Assembly: GCA_035430005.1 (NCBI GenBank)
Contig: DAOMFV010000058.1
Coordinates: 1 to 30,445 of the forward strand
Direction of reading: 5' to 3'
DNA from: JAEUIE01 sp035430005
GTDB lineage: Bacteria; Planctomycetota; Planctomycetia; Gemmatales; HRBIN36
Length of the DNA stretch: 30,445 nt
Shown here: positions 1-7,316 of the stretch, piece after piece
How the letters are laid out: each line of letters starts with the position of its first letter
Numbering within the stretch: the first letter of the stretch is position 1
The notes under the pieces: generated by a model
Told to the model about the DNA's origin: nothing
What the model saw: the letters and a program-made list of their open reading frames with translations, nothing else
Database searches by the model: none
Program-made: the position numbers and the translations under genes

Positions 1-28
1 CCTTGCCGGCTCTTGATGTTCATATGCT

Positions 29-96
29 GGGAGGGCGAGGCTCCTTGCCGAGCTATAGAGCGATTGCTAACGGCTCGGCAGGAGCCTCGCCCTCCC
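29..96. repeat. Long hairpin (bacterial REP-like) at the 3' end of the TIGR03000 gene
   Basis: The arm at 29-53 (GGGAGGGCGAGGCTCC...) is the reverse complement of 73-96 with a single extra T in the left arm, giving about 24 paired bases around a 19-nt loop. It lies 10 bases beyond the stop codon of the minus-strand gene that ends at 107, so it could act as its terminator or protect mRNA 3' ends. There is no clear U-tract. From general knowledge, G/C-rich palindromes of this kind are common between genes in Gemmata-like genomes; whether this one is part of a dispersed family cannot be tested here. Confidence 0.7.
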
Positions 97-106
97 GAAG
101 ATTCCA

Positions 107-799
107 CTAGCGGTTGCTGGCGGTCTTGACATCGTTGAGAGTATCGAACGATTCACGAATCTCGGCGCCGGCTTTGACGATGACCGTCTTGGTTTCGCTT
201 TGAACGACACCATCACGAACGACTTCGGCCTTCATAGTGTAGCGGTATTCCTGACCATTCTCGAGGTCAGGAGTGGCGAAGGTGCGAACAGCCTTGTCCA
301 TGGTCTTGGTCAGTTGGCCATCGACATATAGCTTGGCGTCAACAGGCAGAGCGATGCTAACGACGGCTGGGGCAGGGCTGGTGCTGTTCATGGAAGTAGG
401 TGGCCTGGTAGCTGGGGCAGCAGGAGCGGCAGGCTGGGTGTACTCGAAGCTCGGTGGGTAGGCGGAAGTGCTGGTGCCGTAGCAGGAGCCACTACAGCCG
501 GAGCAACCGTAGCAGCTGTGACCGCCGTAGCAGCTACCCGAGTAATAGTAAGCGGAACCGTAGCAGCCGGAGCAGCTACCCGAACAGCTACCATAACAAG
601 AAGAACCCCAGCAGCCTGAACAGCTGGAATAGTACGAACCGGAGCAACTCCCCCAGCAACCGCTGCATCGGCTGCCATGGCAGCTACCGTAGCAGCTGCC
701 CCAGCAACTAGCGCCGGTACACCCGGAGCATTGAGTGCGGTGGCAATCGAGCGTCGTGGCTGGTGAGGTCAGAGCGGCCATCAGAACCAGGCTATACAT
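107..799 (-). CDS. Cys/Gly/Ser-rich protein with C-terminal TIGR03000 domain
   Basis: A 230-residue protein. Residues 1-17 are short and hydrophobic and may serve in export. Residues about 18-110 are a low-complexity array of short C-x-G, S-C and W-G-S-C units with dozens of cysteines. A Pro/Ala-rich linker follows (about 113-145). Residues 146-215 form a domain with 'LPVDAKLYVDG...TFATPDLENGQEYRYTMKAE' that I recognise as the planctomycete-specific TIGR03000 domain, whose function is unknown. The start at 799 is preceded by GGAGG at good spacing; an ATG seven bases upstream abuts that GGAGG and is a poor start. The Cys array suggests a disulfide-rich or metal-binding surface protein, but that is inference. 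Confidence 0.85.
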   Translation of the reverse strand: MYSLVLMAALTSPATTLDCHRTQCSGCTGASCWGSCYGSCHGSRCSGCWGSCSGSYYSSCSGCWGSSCYGSCSGSCSGCYGSAYYYSGSCYGGHSCYGCSGCSGSCYGTSTSAYPPSFEYTQPAAPAAPATRPPTSMNSTSPAPAVVSIALPVDAKLYVDGQLTKTMDKAVRTFATPDLENGQEYRYTMKAEVVRDGVVQSETKTVIVKAGAEIRESFDTLNDVKTASNR

Positions 800-1445
800 C
801 GTGCATCCTCCAAGATGAGCTGAGGCCCCGACGTCCCCCGCCGTGTATCCTCAAGCAATCAAAGTTACAATGCTGATGTTAAAATGGTAAAGATGTAGTT
901 GCAACATCCAACTAGGTAATTTGGGGTATTCGTGAACGTCTTCGAAGTGGAATAGGTGATACGCTCGTTGCAAGCGGTAGATATTAACAAATCAATCAAT
1001 GGGAGATAGCCATGATGTTAGCCTGAATCGCAAGTGAGGTAGACTTGGCGATGGCATGCACCACCTGGCTTGCGCGATGAAGCTTCAGGCTGTCCTAGAC
1101 TGGGCAACTATATTTGAAGCGGATTCATACAGCCTCATCAGTGCAGCTTTACTATTACAGACTTGGTCGATTCCTCGCAATCTCCTTTGCAGACAGGTAG
1201 TTCTCAACTGGCAGGTGGCGATAAGCTGGTTTGCTGCCGATCATTATCGTAAGGAACGTCGAAAGGTTCGTAGCCCCGTTGGACGGCTGGGTTGGTAATG
1301 CCTTGCCGGCTAAAAGAAAGTAGTTCATCCATAGGTACTCAAGAATACCTCGACTATCCCATGTCGTTTTCGTGCAAGCACACATCCTCTTCGAGCTATC
1401 TAAGAGTAATAATCCTGGAACCAACATTTAGCAGGCACATTTATC
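800..1445. other. Long intergenic region, no gene supported
   Basis: About 650 bases between the TIGR03000 gene and the lysozyme-like pseudogene. The part at 845-1010 is AT-rich and probably holds the promoter of the leftward gene. An 80-codon reading frame at 1056-1298 has no ribosome binding site or recognisable motif and is not called. No RNA gene or repeat was recognised. Confidence 0.5.
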
Positions 1446-2197
1446 ATGCCCGATAAACCAACGAAAACCTCGGCTGAGGGAAAGTCGGCGATCCGGCGCA
1501 GGGAAACTGCCGTCCCCCATTACGAGAGTCATCGCGCCAAGAATGAGGGCAAAAAATACAGCATCGGTTCCATGACACGCCATGAAGGATATGCTGCCTC
1601 GAAACCAGAAGAAAAACATTCACACGTTCACCATGTCGAAACGAAATTGGCCCATGCCATTCATCATGCCGAGCAGGTGGTGCATCGTCATGTGAAACAC
1701 TTCCATTTGACCCAAGCACAATTGGATGCCCTGGTGAGTTACGTCTACAGCGTCGGCGAACATCATGCTCGTTCAGCCCTTTCATTCGGCTAACCGGGGA
1801 GACATGAACAGCACCGCCAAGCACATAGAACAAAACGTCTATATCCATCACCACAGCGCGGAAAAGCCTCTACAAACCCATGCTCCGATCAAATCGAGAT
1901 TGCTGACACTACGCCAGCATGACGAAGTCAAGCCCTTCTACCGTAGAAGAACATCCGCATACAACAAGGTGTGGGCACTTGACTGAGAAAAGGAAAGAGC
2001 ATGAGCATGGGAAAAAGTCGGAGCAGAAGTTGGGGCATGATTCGAGCCATTTGTTTGCAAAAATGATAGGGCATCCATTTGCACATCATTCCGATCATTC
2101 GCACGGGAAAAAGTTAGAACAGCCACACGCCAAGCCATCGCAAAGTCCACATGATCACGGATGGGATCCCTTCAAAGTGTTCTCCTGCAAGAGATGA
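1446..2197 (+). pseudogene. His-rich lysozyme-like (GH24) gene broken by two frameshifts
   Basis: Three overlapping plus-strand frames read as one degraded protein. Frame 1 (1446-1793) has IRRRE, then SIG, then AEQVVHRHVKHFHLTQAQLDALVSYVYSVG, which follows the phage-type lysozyme (GH24) order: catalytic Glu segment, T-I-G segment, LTQ-x-QxDALVS-x-x-x-x-VG. Frame 2 (about 1770-1940) continues with ANRGDMNSTAKHIEQ, HHHSAEKPL and LLTLRQHDEVKPFY, matching the family's L-N-x-G-D, H-x-G-G-K-P-L and RR-x-x-E-x-x-L-F blocks. Frame 3 (to 2197) is a His/Lys-rich tail with HGKKSEQ and HGKKLEQ repeated. Both shifts are in the same sense, as by one extra base each, near 1770-1785 and 1935-1985. The catalytic Glu may remain, but the usual Asp/Cys and Thr are not conserved. 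Alternatives: sequencing errors, or three short His-rich genes. Confidence 0.5.
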
Positions 2198-2205
2198 TCG
2201 CGTTT

Positions 2206-2277
2206 CAGCCCCTCTCCCTTGGAGGGAGAGGGGCTGGGGTGAGGGGGATCCTAGATCAGGGCGGAGCCCATCATTAT
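2206..2277 (-). repeat. Dispersed G/C-rich repeat, copy A
   Basis: One of four related copies of a roughly 75-bp repeat in this window. Read on the minus strand it runs from ATGATGGGCTCCGCC through CCCCCTCACCCCAGCCCC to a CTCTCCC/GGGAGAG palindrome at 2213-2236. It lies between the lysozyme-like pseudogene and the stop codon of the leftward gene at 2277, so it may end both transcripts. Confidence 0.8.
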
Positions 2278-2666
2278 TACTCAGGCCGCGAATTGAAGCT
2301 CATCCCATACGCAGCCGGCTCATACGTGTTCCCATTGCTCTTCAAGAACGCCGGATACGTCTGGTTCCTGTTTAGAATGGACACAGGCCGTGGCCCAGGA
2401 AATGGGACCATAGAAACTTCGTACTTAATGGTGATGTTGTCATCCTTGGCCAGCCCTGATTTGGACCGCCCCACTCGCAGCACCCTGGCTTCGAGAGTGA
2501 CATTCTTGTAATCGCCATCCCGTTCCACCCGAACGCTGGTGATCTGAATCACCAGCGCTTCCTCAGCCTCTCGACGCAGTTGGTCGTATGTGCCGGGAGG
2601 CAGTTCTGCCCAGGCGATAGCGGGAAGGATAAAGCAACAACACAGTGCGATCAATCGTTGAGACAT
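2277..2666 (-). CDS. Small secreted protein of unknown function
   Basis: I take the start at 2666 (MSQRLIALCCCFILPAIAWA), which gives a 129-residue protein with a clear signal peptide ending at the A-W-A site. The reading frame is open for 60 more codons upstream, but that extension is hydrophilic and would bury the signal peptide. The mature part (about 110 residues) has ELPPGTYDQLRREAEEALVIQITSV followed by alternating beta-like segments such as YKNVTLEARVLRVGRSKSGLAKDDNITIKYEV, which suggests a small beta-barrel or OB-like fold. I do not recognise a family. It is transcribed away from the next gene (2991). Confidence 0.7.
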   Translation of the reverse strand: MSQRLIALCCCFILPAIAWAELPPGTYDQLRREAEEALVIQITSVRVERDGDYKNVTLEARVLRVGRSKSGLAKDDNITIKYEVSMVPFPGPRPVSILNRNQTYPAFLKSNGNTYEPAAYGMSFNSRPE

Positions 2667-2990
2667 GATAGTCGTCCGGAAAGAGAGAAGGTTGTCTTTC
2701 GAGTGTCGTACACTCAACAAGGCGTTGGTTGATCCCCTTACCGATGAAGTCGGTGGTTGTGACAGAGCAAAATTTGATTGATCTAGAGCCAGGCCGCGAG
2801 AGGCAACCCACGCTCGCCTTTCTTCTTCACAACTAATCGAAACCAAAGGTCATTTCTTGCCCTTTTCTCGTTTACATTGGCTATTCCAGCGTCTAAATTG
2901 AAGTGGCAAGTCAGCATCCAGGCACAAACCAGGAGTCCTGACAATATTTGACCATGGCCTCGATTCACGAAGGCCTCGCTGGAGTTTGAC
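2667..2990. promoter_or_regulatory. Divergent intergenic region
   Basis: About 320 bases between two divergently transcribed genes encoding secreted proteins (starts at 2666 and 2991). It must hold both promoters, but no strong -35/-10 pair or operator stands out. A GGAG six bases before the ATG at 2991 is a good ribosome binding site. Confidence 0.4.
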
Positions 2991-3917
2991 ATGAGAAGTG
3001 GAAAGCAGTGGATCATTCTGACCGTGGCTTTGGCCATAGTGGGTTATGGGCTGTTGAGCGCAGGTGATCAACCTGTTCAACAAGACGCGGCGAAGGGCCA
3101 GAAGGCAGACCGACCAGCGGATCGGGATGCGATCAAGACCACAGTCAAGAGCTTTGTCGAAGCCTTCGAAAAAGGCGAGAGCGCCAAGGCTGCAACCTTC
3201 CTGACCGAAGGAGCCGAGCTGAACGCCGAGGATGCCCCGCCGATCCGTGGCCGCAAAGCACTACAGGACGCCATTACGGCGAACTTCAACAAAAGCCCCG
3301 GGCACAAGATCACGCTGGAACCGGAATCGCTCCGATTTACCTCCAGCGTTACCGCCGTCGAAGAAGGCGTCATGAAAACCACGATCCGAAATCAGGCGCC
3401 GGTTTCGCAACGCTACAGCCTGCAGTTCGTGAAAGAGGACGGCAAATGGGTCATTTCCAACATTCGGGAGTGGTCCCATGATGAAGGCGATCTCCGTGAC
3501 CTGGAATGGCTGATCGGCAGTTGGCAGGCCAAGAATAAAGATGCCGAGATCAAAACGACTTACGATTGGATTGGCCACAAGGCTTTTATCCGCGGCAACA
3601 TCATGATGCGTCAGAAAGATCGAACCGTGTCGGCCATGCAGATCATTGGCCTTGATCCCTCGTCGGGCGAACTGCACATCTGGATCTTTGAAGCGGATGG
3701 CGGCTTTGCCCAGGGCACCTGCACTCGTGACGGCGATACCTGGGCATTCGAGACCAGAGGCGTGCTGGCCGACGGCGGCGCTCTGGGCGCAAAGAACCTT
3801 CTGCACCGAGTCAACAACGATACTCTCACCTGGCAACCGGTCAATCTCCGATTTGGCAACGAACAGGTCTCTGATCTGCCTCCTCTGAAGGTGACTCGTG
3901 TGAAGACCGATCGCTAA
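2991..3917 (+). CDS. Exported SnoaL-like (NTF2 fold) protein with a second DUF1579-like domain
   Basis: A 308-residue protein. An N-terminal hydrophobic stretch (about 8-25, WIILTVALAIVGYGLLSAG) is a signal peptide or membrane anchor. Residues about 45-160 fit the NTF2-like DUF4440/SnoaL pattern: DRDAIKTTVKSFVEAFEKGESAKAATFLTEGAEL at the start and W-V-I-S-N-I-R-E at the end. Residues about 165-300 (LEWLIGSWQAKNKDAEIKTTYDWIGHKAFIRG...) look like a beta-barrel DUF1579-like unit. Such two-part proteins are common in planctomycetes and have no proven activity. A GGAG six bases upstream supports the start. The next gene follows 57 bases later on the same strand. Confidence 0.8.
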   Translation: MRSGKQWIILTVALAIVGYGLLSAGDQPVQQDAAKGQKADRPADRDAIKTTVKSFVEAFEKGESAKAATFLTEGAELNAEDAPPIRGRKALQDAITANFNKSPGHKITLEPESLRFTSSVTAVEEGVMKTTIRNQAPVSQRYSLQFVKEDGKWVISNIREWSHDEGDLRDLEWLIGSWQAKNKDAEIKTTYDWIGHKAFIRGNIMMRQKDRTVSAMQIIGLDPSSGELHIWIFEADGGFAQGTCTRDGDTWAFETRGVLADGGALGAKNLLHRVNNDTLTWQPVNLRFGNEQVSDLPPLKVTRVKTDR

Positions 3918-3974
3918 CCATCTTCCTTGAAGCATTCCTCCAAGAACAACACAGCATAATGGAAGGTCCTGATC

Positions 3975-5147
3975 ATGAAACGAACTCTGATGACACTGGC
4001 AGTGGTAGCTGCCCTTTCTCTCCTGTATGTGTCTGATATCCTGGCCCAACGTGGCGGCCGGGGTGGTGGTGGATACCGGGGCGGCTATGGCGGTGGCGGG
4101 TACCGTGGCGGATTTGGTGGCGGCTATGGCGGCGGACAACCAAGGCTCGGCACAGGCTATGGCGGCACGGCTCGCACCGGAGAAGGCGACGGCCTTCGCA
4201 CCGGCTACGGCGGCGGATTTGGCGGTGAACAACCACGACTTGGCACCGGCTACGGCGGAACAGCTCGCACTGGCGAGGGCGACGGCCCTCGTACCGGCTA
4301 TGGCAATGGACGCGGTGGCCTGGAACAACCGCGACTCGGCACCGGCTACGGCGGAACAGCTCGCACCGGAGAAGGTGATGGTTTCCGCACCGGCTATGGT
4401 GCCGGTGGATGGGACGGAAGAGCTGGTGCTGGTTACGGGCTGGGTCAGGCCGGCGTCGGCTATGCCGGCGTGGGCACCTACCATCAAATGCCGACAGCTT
4501 TGTATGCTCAGGCCGGCGCGGTACGCAACGGCTTCGGCTACTACGGCGCCTTCGCGCCGAATTGGTACGGGCGCTATCCCAACGCCTGGTATGCCACCGG
4601 ATGGGGCGCAGCAGCGGCCTGGAATTATCCCACCTGGCCGGCGCTCGCTGCCTACACTTCCTACCCCGATACTCTGAATTACTACGATTATGGCACCTCG
4701 GTCGTCTACCAGAACAACGATGTCTACATCAACGGCGACAACGTCGGCACGCAGGAAGCTTACGCTCAGCAGGCGGCGACCATCGCCGAGGCTGGGCGAG
4801 CAGCCAAGGTCAGTCAGGATGGCAACTGGATGTCTCTCGGCGTGTTCGGCATGCTCAAAACCGATCAGCAGCAGAACGCCACCGATGTCTTCCAACTGGC
4901 AATCAACAAGGATGGCGTTATCCGAGGCACCTACTACAACGCCGGCAGCGACAGCACGCAAACAGTGTACGGCTGCGTGGGCACCAAATCGGAACGGGCC
5001 GCCTGGACCACCGGCGACAATAAAACCCCGGTATACGAAGCGGGCATCGCCAACCTCACCAAGCCGGAGACGACGATGCTGGTTCACTTCGGAAAAGGCA
5101 ATACCGCCCAGTACACCCTGGTGCGAATGGATAAGCCAAAGGAATGA
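3975..5147 (+). CDS. Secreted Gly/Tyr-rich repeat protein ('mu-protocadherin-like' annotation)
   Basis: A 390-residue protein with a signal peptide (MKRTLMTLAVVAALSLLYVSDILAQ). Residues about 26-54 are RGG/YGGG-rich. Three near-identical units starting Q-P-R-L-G-T-G-Y-G-G-T-A-R-T-G-E-G-D-G begin at residues 55, 86 and 118 (DNA 4137, 4230 and 4326; periods 93 and 96 bases). A Tyr/Ala/Trp-rich middle follows (about 150-250). The C-terminal 120 residues (WMSLGVFGMLKT...IRGTYYNA...VYEAGIANLTKPETTMLVHFGKG...QYTLVRM) form a compact beta-rich domain. Homologues in Gemmata-like genomes are often named mu-protocadherin-putative cell-surface protein, a label without functional support. GGAAGG upstream supports the start. 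Probably a cell-surface or matrix protein. Confidence 0.8.
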   Translation: MKRTLMTLAVVAALSLLYVSDILAQRGGRGGGGYRGGYGGGGYRGGFGGGYGGGQPRLGTGYGGTARTGEGDGLRTGYGGGFGGEQPRLGTGYGGTARTGEGDGPRTGYGNGRGGLEQPRLGTGYGGTARTGEGDGFRTGYGAGGWDGRAGAGYGLGQAGVGYAGVGTYHQMPTALYAQAGAVRNGFGYYGAFAPNWYGRYPNAWYATGWGAAAAWNYPTWPALAAYTSYPDTLNYYDYGTSVVYQNNDVYINGDNVGTQEAYAQQAATIAEAGRAAKVSQDGNWMSLGVFGMLKTDQQQNATDVFQLAINKDGVIRGTYYNAGSDSTQTVYGCVGTKSERAAWTTGDNKTPVYEAGIANLTKPETTMLVHFGKGNTAQYTLVRMDKPKE

Positions 5148-5175
5148 CAGTAAGATAGCGTGGCAGGGTCGTAGT

Positions 5176-5326
5176 CGTAGGGTGGGTCGAGCGCTAAAGT
5201 CTCTGGTGATGTTCCTTCTGCAGAACTAAGCTCGCCCCATCTTTAACCTGCAACGGTGTGGTGGGGCGAGCTGGATTCTGCATGCATGCTTGTTATCTGG
5301 AGCTTACACGCTCGACCCACCCTACG
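5176..5326. repeat. 151-bp inverted-repeat element E, copy 1
   Basis: Bounded by perfect 18-bp inverted repeats: CGTAGGGTGGGTCGAGCG at 5176-5193 and its reverse complement at 5309-5326. A second perfect 11-bp inverted repeat (AGCTCGCCCCA at 5229-5239, TGGGGCGAGCT at 5262-5272) is nested inside. It lies just beyond the stop codon of the truncated propeller fragment at 5339, so it is on the 3' side of a minus-strand gene. Copy 2 lies at the same place relative to the complete propeller gene. It could be a small non-autonomous element or a terminator/REP structure. Confidence 0.8.
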
Positions 5327-5338
5327 CCTGCACGAAAC

Positions 5339-5509
5339 CTATTTCTTCTCTGCAAAAGCATACAGATGCTTCTCCGTACGAAGATAGAACGTATTATCCG
5401 CGATAGCGGGCGTGGCGCTGATCCGTTCGTCGAACTTGGGATTCTTCATCACCACTGTCGCCTTCGGTGCGCCGGCTTTAAGCACCGTCACTACACCGTC
5501 CTGTAGTGC
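5339..5509 (-). pseudogene. Truncated duplicate: C-terminal end of the PQQ-propeller gene
   Basis: This stretch is nearly identical to 7317-7487, the 3' end of the complete propeller gene, and reads in frame to the stop codon at 5339-5341, ending ...LYAFAEKK where the complete copy ends ...LYAFAEGK. About 56 C-terminal codons remain. Similarity stops near 5507-5510, where the sequence runs directly into the terminal repeat of the second E element and then the IS. Roughly one base in ten differs between copies, so the duplication is not very recent. With no start or upstream part it cannot be functional. Confidence 0.8.
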
Positions 5510-5623
5510 CGTAGGGTGAAACTATGAAGGAGGCCGAAGCCGGGTAGAATCAGAGAGGAGTCCTGAAAAGCGTGGTAGTCTGAGGTTAGTGACAACCCTC
5601 AATCTCCACAACAGGAGCAACCC

Positions 5624-6715
5624 ATGAAGTACGTCGGCATCGACCTCCACAAGAAGTGTATGTCAGTTTGAGTGATGGATAAAGAGAGAAAGGTTCTTCA
5701 GCGCCAGCGATTGCTGTGTGCGGAGCCGGAGCGGGTCGTGGACTACTTCCGCGGCCTGGGCGAGTTCGCGTTTGCGGTGGAAGCGATGGGATCGTTTGAA
5801 TGGCTGGCGTTGCTGTTGGAGCCGCTAGCGTCGTCGTGGGTGCTGGTGAATCCGAGCAAGTTCCGTGTGATTGCGGAATCGACGCAGAAGACGGATCGTC
5901 AGGATGCGCAGAACCTGGCGGAGTTCCTGGCGTTGGGGATGTTGCCTCGGGCTTACTTCCCGTCGGAGCGGATACGGGAACATCGCCTGCTGGTGCGGTA
6001 TCGATTGCGGTGCCGTCAGAAGCTGAGCCAGATCAAGGTGGAGATTCGCCAGCTGGCGACACGGTACAACGCGGATCGGAAAGACTTGTTTGAGGCGGAG
6101 CAGATGAAGGCGCTGCAATCGCTGCAGCAGATGCGAGCGGCGGATCGATTTATTCTGAAGCAGCAATTGGTGGCGTTGAAAGAAGCGAAGGAGCGGACGG
6201 AGGGGGCGACGAAGCAGTTGCAGAAGTTCGCTGCCCAGGGGAGTGTAGCGGAACAACGTGAGCGAGAGATCATACTGTCGGTGCCGGGCGTGGGCGAAGT
6301 GGTCACGGAAGTGGTGCTGGCGGAGTTGGGCGATGTGAAGCGGTTCGCTTCGATCAAAGATGCTACGGCCTATGCTGGTCTGGTGCCTGCCCAGCGGGAG
6401 AGTGCGGGGAAAGAGAAGGAACGGGGTCTGACCAAGAAGGGTTCGCGCATCCTGCGTTGGGCGATGGTGGAAGCGGCCTGGCAGTCGATCCGCAGTTCGG
6501 CACGCTGGCGCGGTGTGTACGAACAGCTCAAGAAGCGGCGCGGCAGCAAGAAGGCGATCATGGCCATCGCCCGGAGGTTGCTGGGAGTGCTGACATCCAT
6601 GCTCAAACAGGACACCGAGTACCGTTGGTCTCTGGTGGAGTTGAAGGACCGAGAGGAGCGATCGCAGCAGCGCAAGCTTCAGCGCGCCAGGAAGCGGCAG
6701 GGCTCCGCGGCATGA
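5624..6715 (+). pseudogene. IS110-family transposase with in-frame TGA at codon 16
   Basis: Reading from the ATG at 5624 gives MKYVGIDLHKKCMSV, then TGA at 5669-5671, then V-M-D-K-E-R in the same frame to the stop at 6713-6715 (363 codons in all). The N-terminal GIDLHK holds the first Asp of the DEDD RuvC-like site. AVEAMGSFEW carries the Glu and KTDRQDAQNLAEFL the later Asp residues. The C-terminal Transposase_20 part has LSVPGVGEVVTEVVLAELGD and AYAGLVPAQRESAGKEKERGLTKKGSRILRW, with the presumed nucleophilic Ser in ESAGK. Homologues have a residue such as Cys at the stop position (TGC to TGA would be one change). Restarting at GTG 5672 would lose the first catalytic Asp, so the copy is probably inactive unless the TGA is read through. 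GGAG upstream supports the 5624 start. Confidence 0.85.
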
Positions 6716-7148
6716 GTGTAGCAGGAACGAACTGATGACGCGAACAAGCGTCCCCGATAAAAACTGAAGGACCACGCAGAAGGAGGCGTCAAGCAGGGAA
6801 CTGGACAAGACACGACTTGGAGAGCGACTCCGGCTTGACGCAGAGGACGGGCAACCGATCTTCGCTAGGGTGAAGGGCAGCGTTCTCCGGATTTTATTGC
6901 ATGGCGACGCATCCCGGTACGATCCCGAATAGATGGCTGGGCGTGACGTGTCTGGTTGGCCTGAGACCCCGACAAGAACAAGCGAAGGAACCTCCTCCGC
7001 TTCAGGCTCTGAGGATGTGCAGCGGCAACAGCGACATCGCATCAACGGACAGGTTCGGGAACAGGCAAGACCGACCGACGTCGACGGTGACGAGGAAGCA
7101 GCGACAGGCCGACTGTACAACTTCTACAGTTCTCTGACTTGACAAAGT
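6716..7148 (+). ncRNA. Noncoding 3' region of the IS, candidate bridge/seek RNA
   Basis: About 430 bases inside the element after the transposase stop, without a credible gene. In IS1111-type members of the IS110 family, a guide RNA (bridge RNA or seekRNA) encoded in the noncoding part directs insertion; in that group it is downstream of the transposase. The 9-mer TAGGGTGAA at 6866-6874 repeats the left junction at 5512-5520 (TAGGG-TG-AA), which is how a left target guide plus core could look, and it is flanked by CTTC/GAAG. I could not find a convincing partner for the right target side. Presence of an RNA is inferred from family knowledge; exact ends are unknown. Confidence 0.35.
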
Positions 7149-7160
7149 CTCCTTCATAGA

Positions 7161-7304
7161 TGGGTCGAGCGCTAAAGTCTCTGGTGATGTTCCTCCTGCA
7201 GAACTAAGCTCGCCCCATCTTTAACCTGCAACGGTGTGGTGGGGCGAGCTGGATATTGCATGTGTGCTTGTGCTTTGAAGCTTTGCCGCTCGACCCACCC
7301 TACG
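7161..7304. repeat. Element E, copy 2 (interrupted at its left end by the IS)
   Basis: This matches copy 1 at 5183-5326, including the internal hairpin arms AGCTCGCCCCA (7207-7217) and TGGGGCGAGCT (7240-7250) and the right terminal repeat (7287-7304). The first bases of its left terminal repeat, CGTAGGGTG, lie on the other side of the IS at 5510-5518. It ends 12 bases beyond the stop codon of the complete propeller gene, in the same relation as copy 1 to the truncated fragment. Confidence 0.8.
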
Positions 7305-7316
7305 CTTGCACGAAAC

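Larger units (their letters stand above)
5519..7160 (+). mobile_element. IS110-family element, IS1111-like, about 1.64 kb
   Basis: The element carries a DEDD-type transposase gene (5624-6715) with about 105 noncoding bases before it and about 445 after it. Subterminal inverted repeats CTATGAAGGAG (5522-5532) and CTCCTTCATAG (7149-7159) are perfect over 11 bp and sit 3 and 1 bases inside the inferred ends, as in the IS1111 group. The left flank ends CGTAGGG-TG (5510-5518) and the right flank starts TG-GGTCGAGCG (7161-7171). Joined with one TG, they rebuild the 18-bp terminal repeat of element E. The ends are therefore placed from the sequence, with a TG shared by both junctions. There is no longer target duplication, as expected for this family. 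Confidence 0.8.

Noticed and set aside
1056..1298. An 80-codon open frame in the first intergenic region
   Set aside because: No ribosome binding site, no motif, and a Leu/Trp-rich composition typical of chance frames.
4137..4400. Regular repeats considered as a CRISPR array
   Set aside because: The repeats are in frame, encode a continuous Gly-rich protein and have no distinct spacers; no cas genes are in the window.
3261..5087. A 608-codon minus-strand open frame
   Set aside because: It lies antisense to the SnoaL-like and Gly-rich genes, which have signal peptides, ribosome binding sites and family motifs. The antisense product is a by-product of G/C-rich repeat codons.
5825..7120. A 431-codon minus-strand open frame across the IS
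   Set aside because: Antisense to the transposase, with Arg/Leu/Ser-rich low-complexity product and no motif; the plus-strand transposase is clear.
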